From assembly GCF_002258215.1 (NCBI RefSeq), contig NZ_NEFY01000011.1, positions 28,857 through 92,856 on the forward strand: a stretch of DNA of 64,000 nt, given 5' to 3'. Under the pieces are notes generated by a model. It saw only the letters and a program-made list of their open reading frames with translations. It searched no databases and had not been told where the DNA came from. Origin of the DNA: Marinobacter vinifirmus (GTDB lineage: Bacteria > Pseudomonadota > Gammaproteobacteria > Pseudomonadales > Oleiphilaceae). Shown one piece after another: positions 59,251 through 64,000 of this stretch. The number at the start of each line of letters is the position of its first letter. Within the stretch, counting starts at the first letter, position 1. Made by a program: the position numbers and the translations under genes.

Positions 59251-59996
59251 GCCGGCAGGCTCAGTAACGCCTTGGCCCGGTTATCGAAGAACATTTTGGT
59301 ACTGGTGGGATAGTCAGAAATAATGCTGTCCACGCCCATTTCTTCCAGCTTCAGCATGTCGTGAATACGGTTTACCGTCCAGGTAGACACGTGCATGTTG
59401 CGCTTGTGGGCGGTGTCCACCATCTCCTTGTTCAGGATTTTCCAGTTAACGCAGAAATACTCGCAACCCAGCCGGGTGGCCAGGTTCAGGGGCTTGGGAA
59501 ACTTGCGCTCCGCCACCAGGCCGATGCGGATATTGCGGTTTCTCCGGCGGATTTCCCGCAAGAACCACGGGTCTGTAGAGGTGACCGCGCAGGTCTGGTA
59601 CAGGTTACGGCGCTGGATAACCTCGGTTAGCCGGTTGCACAGAATATTCAGGCGCGAACGGCTGTCTTTCTTTACCTCCAGCTGCACGTGTTCCAGGTCG
59701 TCAAACTGGTCCAGCAGGGTTTCCAGTGCCGGAATCCCGGTTTTTCGGGGCCAGGCGCTGGTGTTGCGCCGGGCGTCCATGTTTTCCAGCTCGGCGGCCG
59801 TGTAGTTACCCACGTTGCCTTTCTGGCCGGTAGTGCGGTCTACCGTCAGGTCGTGCACCAGCACGGGAATGCCGTCTTTCGACAGCACAAGGTCCAGCTC
59901 GAAATGCCGGATGCCCTGCCGGTATGCATGCACAAAGCCGGGCAGGGTATTTTCGGGGGCCTCACCCTTGGCCCCCCGGTGACCATAAACGATCAT
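59223..59996 (-). CDS. Glycerophosphodiester phosphodiesterase family protein
   Basis: A 257-residue cytoplasmic protein of the GDPD family: YGHRGAKGEAPENTLPGF carries the catalytic His and Glu, LVLSKDGIPVLVHDLTVDRTT the metal ligands, and VQLEVKKDSRSRL and WTVNRIHDMLKLEEMGVDSIISDYP close the TIM barrel. No signal peptide, so it resembles UgpQ rather than periplasmic GlpQ. It hydrolyses glycerophosphodiesters from phospholipid turnover. It overlaps the upstream DAHP synthase-like gene by 4 bases (ATGA). Confidence 0.9.
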   Translation of the reverse strand: MIVYGHRGAKGEAPENTLPGFVHAYRQGIRHFELDLVLSKDGIPVLVHDLTVDRTTGQKGNVGNYTAAELENMDARRNTSAWPRKTGIPALETLLDQFDDLEHVQLEVKKDSRSRLNILCNRLTEVIQRRNLYQTCAVTSTDPWFLREIRRRNRNIRIGLVAERKFPKPLNLATRLGCEYFCVNWKILNKEMVDTAHKRNMHVSTWTVNRIHDMLKLEEMGVDSIISDYPTSTKMFFDNRAKALLSLPARESSPEPA

Positions 59997-61120
59997 TCTG
60001 CAGTGTTGTCCTTAAGACGTTGATAAATAGCCTGGCGCTTCTTCCAGGTGTCGTGGCACAGGCGGATATCTTCCAGGTACGCCGGCAGCTCGTTCATCAG
60101 CAGGGCCTGGGGGCCGTCGACCAGGGCTTTTTCCGGTTTCGGGTGGAAGTCCACCAGCACCATGTTGGCACCGGCAATCACGCCCTGAGCGGTGGCGTGC
60201 ATCACATCCAGGATGCCGTCCGGAGCGCGGTCACGGCTGCCCACAGAGTGGGACGGGTCTACACACACCGGCATGCGGGTCAGGCGTTTTACCGCCGGCA
60301 CGTGGGCGAAGTCCACCATGTTGCGGTGCGGCTGGCCGGCTTCGGTTTTCATGCCGCGCAGGCAGAAAATCACATTGGCGTTGCCTTCGCTGGCCAGGTA
60401 TTCCGCCGCGTTCAGGGATTCGTTCAGGGTAATACCGAAGCCGCGCTTCAAAAGAACCGGGTAGGTGGTCTGGCGGCCAATGGCTTTCAACAGCTCGAAG
60501 TTCTGGGTATTGCGGGTGCCCACCTGCAGCATCACGCCGGTAGGACGGCCCAGCTTCTCCAGGCAAGTATCGATTTCTTCGATGTGGCTTTCGTGGGTAA
60601 TCTCCATGGCCACCACCTTGATGCCATGCTTGCCCGCCTTCTCGAACACCCAGGGCAGGCAGCCCTTACCGTGGCCCTGGAAGGAATAGGGGTTGGTGCG
60701 GGGCTTGTAGGCGCCCATGCGGGTGCAAACTTCGCCGGCGTCCTCCAGCGCCTGCATCATCTGCTCAACGTGCTCGGGTACATCCACCGCGCACAGGCCG
60801 GCAAAGATATTCAGGTTGTTCTGGCTGAACTCCACGCCGTTGTAGGTGAAACCGCTCTGGCGATTGTCGTCTTTGTGGCGGCCCAGAATCCGGTAGTCAT
60901 CGGAAATGCGAATGGCCCGCTCAACCGCCGGCAGCGCTTCGATTTCTTCCTTGTCCAGAGTCTTGGTATCGCCCAGCAGGTAGACCTCGGTCAGCCGCTG
61001 GCTGGCGCCCTGGATTTCGTGAACGCGAAGGCTCACGCCAGGCAGGTTTTCCAGGTAATGCATGGTCTGGCGATAGGCATCGCTGTCCAGCGCCGTATTG
61101 GGGTGAAGAATGGCTAGCAT
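59993..61120 (-). CDS. DAHP synthase-like protein, type I-beta
   Basis: A 375-residue protein with an N-terminal ferredoxin-like domain (1-80) followed by a barrel resembling Thermotoga-type DAHP synthase (first step of aromatic amino acid biosynthesis): GAYKPRTNPYSFQG, LLKRGFG, VDPSHSVGSRD and HPKPEKALVDG. Departures: the metal-ligand motif GPCS reads GLCA (Cys kept), and the ligand Glu in EVHPEPEKA is Asp (VDFHPKPEKA). Activity or specificity may differ from standard DAHP synthase, and I leave the symbol empty. GAGGA lies about 8 bases upstream. Coupled to the GDPD gene downstream by ATGA. Confidence 0.8.
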   Translation of the reverse strand: MLAILHPNTALDSDAYRQTMHYLENLPGVSLRVHEIQGASQRLTEVYLLGDTKTLDKEEIEALPAVERAIRISDDYRILGRHKDDNRQSGFTYNGVEFSQNNLNIFAGLCAVDVPEHVEQMMQALEDAGEVCTRMGAYKPRTNPYSFQGHGKGCLPWVFEKAGKHGIKVVAMEITHESHIEEIDTCLEKLGRPTGVMLQVGTRNTQNFELLKAIGRQTTYPVLLKRGFGITLNESLNAAEYLASEGNANVIFCLRGMKTEAGQPHRNMVDFAHVPAVKRLTRMPVCVDPSHSVGSRDRAPDGILDVMHATAQGVIAGANMVLVDFHPKPEKALVDGPQALLMNELPAYLEDIRLCHDTWKKRQAIYQRLKDNTAE

Positions 61121-61141
61121 GGAACGTCCTCGTCCTTAAAA

Positions 61142-62110
61142 TTACGCGGCCCGGGAAGCCAGCTGGCGCACCCGGTTCTCAAGCTCAATCTGGTCGGCCG
61201 CAAAGCGGCGGATGCCGTCGGCCAGTTTCTCGGTGGCCATGGCGTCTTCATTGGATTCCCAGCGGAACAGCTTTTCGTCTACCCAGCCCATCTTCTCGGA
61301 GACTGTGGCGGAATCCGGGCTCAGCTTGCGGCTGAGTTCGCCCTGGTCTTCTTTCAGTTCCTGCAGCAGGGCAGGGCTGATGGTCAGCCGGTCACAGCCG
61401 GCCAGCATTTCAATCTCGCCGGTATTCCGGAAGCTGGCGCCCATCACCACGGTGTTGAAGCCATGGGCCTTGTAGTAATTATAGATGCGGGTAACCGACT
61501 GCACGCCGGGGTCTTCCGCCGCCGGATAGCTGTCGCGGCCGGAACTGGCCAGGTGCCAGTCCAGGATGCGGCCCACAAACGGTGAAATCAGGTGCGCGCC
61601 GGCCTGGGCACAGGCAACCGCCTGCACAAACGAGAACAGCAAAGTCAGGTTGCAGCGAATGCCTTCTTTTTCCAGCTGCTCGGCCGCGCGGATACCTTCC
61701 CAGGTGGAGGCAATCTTGATCAGCACCCGGCTGGTGTCTACGCCTTGCTGGTCGTAAAGCTCAATCAGGCCACGGGCCTTCTGCAGGGTGGCGGCAGTGT
61801 CGAACGACAGGCGGGCGTCTACCTCGGTGGATACCACGCCGGGAATCAGGTTCAGGATTTCCTTGCCGGCCAGAACGGCCAGCATATCGGTAGCCACCGA
61901 GAGCTGGTCTGCCGAGGAACCGCCGTGTTTCGCAGCAATGGCCACCGCTTTATCCAGCATGGGGCGATAGGCGTCCGACGCTGCGGCCTTCAGCAGCAGG
62001 GAAGGGTTGGTGGTGGCATCTTCCGGCCGCCATTGGGCAATAGCGTCGATATCGCCGGTGTCGGCTACCACGGTGGTCATGTTTTTCAGTTGGTCTAGCT
62101 TGCTGGTCAT
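61142..62110 (-). CDS. tal: Transaldolase
   Basis: About 322 residues, matching TalB in length. It exchanges dihydroxyacetone units in the pentose phosphate pathway. The catalytic Lys132 lies in [11 protein letters not shown], with ATTNPSLL and [18 protein letters not shown] as other signatures. The start ATG at 62110 is chosen over an upstream one because the family starts MTSKLDQLK and AGGACG precedes it. Separated from dusA by 119 bases and from the DAHP synthase-like gene by 21 bases. Confidence 0.96.
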   Translation of the reverse strand: MTSKLDQLKNMTTVVADTGDIDAIAQWRPEDATTNPSLLLKAAASDAYRPMLDKAVAIAAKHGGSSADQLSVATDMLAVLAGKEILNLIPGVVSTEVDARLSFDTAATLQKARGLIELYDQQGVDTSRVLIKIASTWEGIRAAEQLEKEGIRCNLTLLFSFVQAVACAQAGAHLISPFVGRILDWHLASSGRDSYPAAEDPGVQSVTRIYNYYKAHGFNTVVMGASFRNTGEIEMLAGCDRLTISPALLQELKEDQGELSRKLSPDSATVSEKMGWVDEKLFRWESNEDAMATEKLADGIRRFAADQIELENRVRQLASRAA

Positions 62111-62229
62111 TCGTCCTGTCGTCCCGGTTGTTCTGTTTTGGTGCAGCATCCAGCTCCCGAATGCTTTGGCAACCCCTACAATAACGGCAGGTTACAACAG
62201 GAACAAGACAACAAAAGGTATGCCTGTTA

Positions 62230-63246
62230 TCAGCTTTCCGCTATCGGTTGCGGCTCGCGTACCTTGGCCAGTGCCTGTTCAATCACTTCCAGCCCGGAAC
62301 CAGGCTTGTTGGCGTTCTCGCTCAGGTGCCGGCGGAACTGCCGCCCGCCCGGCTGGCCCAGGAACAGGCCCATAATGTGGCGGGTAATGTGGGTAAGGTA
62401 CACGCCCCGGTCCAGCTCCTGCTGAATGAACGGAAACATCGCCCGCAGCGCCTCGTGGCGGCTGGTGACCGCAGCTTGTTCGCCAAAGAATTCAGAATCC
62501 ACCCCGGCCAGCAGCCAGGGGTTGTGGTACGCCTCGCGGCCCAGCATCACGCCGTCGGTATGGGCCAGGTGCTCGTGGCATTCCGCAAAGGTTTTGATGC
62601 CGCCATTGATGATGATTTCCAGGTGCGGATAGGCCTGCTTCAGGCGGTACACCCAGTCGTACTTCAGCGGCGGAATATCGCGGTTTTCCTTCGGGCTCAG
62701 GCCTTCAAGAATGGCAATGCGGGCGTGCACAATAAAGGTCTTGCAGCCAGTGGCGGCTACCGTCTCGATAAACTCGCACAACTCGTCCCAGGACTCGCGG
62801 CCGTTAATGCCAATGCGGTGCTTCACCGTAACCGGCAAATCCGTAGCTTCGCTCATCGCCGCCACGCCTTCCGCCACTTTATCCGGGTGGCCCATCAGGC
62901 AGGCGCCAATCATATTGTTCTGCACCCGGTCGCTCGGGCAGCCCACGTTCAGGTTCACCTCATCAAACCCGAACGCCTGCGCCAGCTTCGCACACTGCGC
63001 CAGCTCCCCGGCATCACTACCACCCAGCTGCAACGCCAGCGGAAATTCCGACGGATCATGCCGCAGAAACCGCGCCGTATCGCCATGAATCAACGCCCCG
63101 GTCGTCACCATCTCGGTATACAACAAAGCCCTGCGGCTAAGAATACGCGCCAGGTACCGAAAATGCGGCGTAGTCCAATCCATCATCGGCGCAACCGAAA
63201 ACCGGCGAGACAAAACGGGGGCGGGCTGTTGAGAGGTCATGAACAT
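62230..63246 (-). CDS. dusA: tRNA-dihydrouridine synthase A
   Basis: A 338-residue FMN enzyme reducing uridine 20/20a in tRNA. Signatures: SVAPMMDWTTPHFRYLARI, the catalytic Cys103 in NVGCPSDRVQ, VKHRIGINGRESWDEL and IINGGIKTFAECHEHL, with the Dus family C-terminal ITRHIMGLFLGQPGG. A second start two codons later (63240) is equally possible. It is transcribed away from the insertion sequence at 63355. Confidence 0.95.
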   Translation of the reverse strand: MFMTSQQPAPVLSRRFSVAPMMDWTTPHFRYLARILSRRALLYTEMVTTGALIHGDTARFLRHDPSEFPLALQLGGSDAGELAQCAKLAQAFGFDEVNLNVGCPSDRVQNNMIGACLMGHPDKVAEGVAAMSEATDLPVTVKHRIGINGRESWDELCEFIETVAATGCKTFIVHARIAILEGLSPKENRDIPPLKYDWVYRLKQAYPHLEIIINGGIKTFAECHEHLAHTDGVMLGREAYHNPWLLAGVDSEFFGEQAAVTSRHEALRAMFPFIQQELDRGVYLTHITRHIMGLFLGQPGGRQFRRHLSENANKPGSGLEVIEQALAKVREPQPIAES

Positions 63247-63316
63247 CCGGAGAACAAAGCAAATGAAGGCGCCAATTCTACCACGTTCCCCCCATTCGGA
63301 GTCGATTAGGGGACTA

Positions 63317-63344
63317 GGGGTCTGTCCCTACGTGGACTGACCCC
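63317..63344. repeat. REP-like palindromic element
   Basis: GGGGTCTGTCC (63317-63327) and GGACTGACCCC (63334-63344) form an 11-base stem with one mismatch and a 6-base loop. It lies in the 100-base gap between dusA and the insertion sequence. GC-rich elements of this kind are common repeats; whether it is multi-copy cannot be told here. Confidence 0.45.
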
Positions 63345-63393
63345 TCTAGTGAAGTGACCCCCGAAAGTTGGACACCGACTTTTGGGGAGTCAC

Positions 63394-63936
63394 ATGACAA
63401 GAACACATAGTGAAGCATTCAAATTAAAGATGGTGAAGCTTTACCTCGAAGGCGGGGCCAGCTTCAACCGCATCTCCAGAGAATTCAATGTCGATAGATC
63501 TTTGGTTCGGCGGTGGGTGACGAGATACCGGCACCATGGTCTGAAGGGGCTGGAGCCCGCAACCAAGCACCATTACAGCCCGTCGTTCAAGCTCCATGTC
63601 GTCAAGTGCGTGACCCGAGATGGCCTGACGGACCGGCAGGCAGAGGCGAGATTTAACCTCAGGAGCACGGGGCTTATTGGCAAATGGCTGGTGCAGTATC
63701 ATAGTGGCCAGCTAACCAAGCCACTTTCCGAGACCAAGCGAGCTGCCCCGATGGCCAAAAAGTCTGTAGACCTCCCACCTGCTGATGCGCCAGAGCGCAG
63801 TCTCTCGCAGGATGAGTTGATCGAAGAGCTGTTGTACCTGCGGGCGGAGAACGCTTATCTAAAAAAGCTGGATGCCTTGATCCAGAAAGAGAAAGCCGCA
63901 GCGCGCAGCAAAAAGCGCAAGCGGTCCAAGGGTTAA
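63394..63936 (+). CDS. IS3-family transposase OrfA
   Basis: A 180-residue DNA-binding protein with two helix-turn-helix units (SFNRISREFNVDRSLVRRWV at residues 27-46 and a second near 77-96) and a C-terminal leucine zipper (LIEELLYLRAENAYLKKL), as in IS150-type OrfA. The ATG at 63394 is chosen over an earlier TTG because GGGGAG stands just before it. A -1 shift near its end would make the OrfAB transposase. Confidence 0.87.
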   Translation: MTRTHSEAFKLKMVKLYLEGGASFNRISREFNVDRSLVRRWVTRYRHHGLKGLEPATKHHYSPSFKLHVVKCVTRDGLTDRQAEARFNLRSTGLIGKWLVQYHSGQLTKPLSETKRAAPMAKKSVDLPPADAPERSLSQDELIEELLYLRAENAYLKKLDALIQKEKAAARSKKRKRSKG

Positions 63937-64000
63937 GGCAGAAGCATTCCCTGGCACGACTGCTGCGTGCAGCCGGGCTGTCCCGCAGCACGTTCTATTA
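63867..64000 (+). CDS. IS3-family transposase OrfB (5' start, -1 frame, cut by window)
   Basis: In the -1 frame relative to orfA, a reading frame is open from the slippery site A-AAA-AAG (63861-63867), which is in phase with orfA (CTA AAA AAG, Leu-Lys-Lys). It reads through LRQKHSLARLLRAAGLSRST at 63933-63992, the usual start of the IS3 OrfB before its DDE domain. The rest of the integrase lies outside the window. Confidence 0.75.

Larger units (their letters stand above)
63355..64000 (+). mobile_element. IS3-family (IS150-type) insertion sequence, left end only
   Basis: The left inverted repeat begins TGACCCCCGAAAGTTGGACA (63355-63374), the common IS3/IS150-group end. The body holds orfA, a -1 frameshift site and the start of orfB, and is cut off by the window edge, so the right end and any target duplication are not visible. 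A second inverted match (ACTTTTGGGGAGTCA, 63379-63393) overlaps the orfA leader. Confidence 0.85.

Overview
The window looks like chromosomal DNA of a marine gammaproteobacterium close to Marinobacter. It is GC-rich and densely coding. It carries a complete sodium-pumping NADH dehydrogenase operon, and its LexA, PsrA, FleQ-family, CsiV, MtnP and NAD-specific glutamate dehydrogenase genes resemble the Pseudomonas versions. Genus assignment is inference from gene content and protein resemblance; no rRNA or tRNA gene lies in the window.

Layout. 1-4543: end of tamA and all of tamB (outer-membrane/translocation module). 4550-7006 (minus): a three-gene unit of an amidoligase-like enzyme, a class I glutamine amidotransferase-like hydrolase and a periplasmic SIMPL protein. 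7100-9138: SOS block (lexA with promoter and LexA box, sulA) followed by two small conserved genes on the minus strand. 9314-12661: a DUF1329 gene behind a PsrA-like operator, a FleQ-family regulator with altered catalytic motifs, and an Hpt protein. 12658-14555 (minus): upp-uraA. 14702-18893: three genes joined by 4-base overlaps, encoding a MinD/FleN-like ATPase, a methyltransferase-GspE ATPase fusion and a MoxR-like AAA ATPase. 19020-26225: complete ccmABCDEFGHI cytochrome c maturation operon. 26215-33174 (minus): MoxR-DUF58-DUF4381-BatA-BatB/C-BatD operon. 33338-40459: gdhB and the rRNA methyltransferase pair rsmC-rlmG. 40479-45065: ribE, psrA with a tandem operator, an L,D-transpeptidase, an MscS channel, mtnP and csiV. 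45086-50279: mfd diverging from a long gap gene. 50523-59197: nqrABCDEF-apbE-nqrM, then sthA. 59223-63246 (minus): a GDPD-family phosphodiesterase, an unusual DAHP synthase-like protein, transaldolase and dusA. 63317-64000: a palindromic element and the left end of an IS3-family (IS150-type) insertion sequence cut by the window edge.

How the parts work together. The ccm operon supplies c-type cytochromes. Nqr (with its flavin transferase ApbE and iron-delivery factor NqrM) and SthA handle NADH/NADPH balance and sodium export. GapDH, transaldolase and GdhB feed central carbon and nitrogen flow. PsrA, a fatty-acid-responsive repressor in Pseudomonas, has two overlapping sites in its own promoter and a third matching site in front of the DUF1329 gene, suggesting a lipid-linked regulon. 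LexA/SulA form the SOS checkpoint.

The best candidate for something undescribed is the 14702-18893 operon. The fusion of a protein-isoaspartate-methyltransferase-like domain to a type II secretion/type IV pilus ATPase, between a MinD-family protein lacking its usual catalytic Asp and a MoxR-like AAA protein, is an arrangement I do not recognise. Other points of interest are the FleQ paralogue with GAFPGA and an Asp-Asp Walker B, the amidoligase-amidotransferase pair, and the DAHP synthase-like protein with active-site changes. No stretch longer than 300 bases lacks a gene; the longest gaps (9139-9397, 50280-50522) hold the regulatory elements listed.
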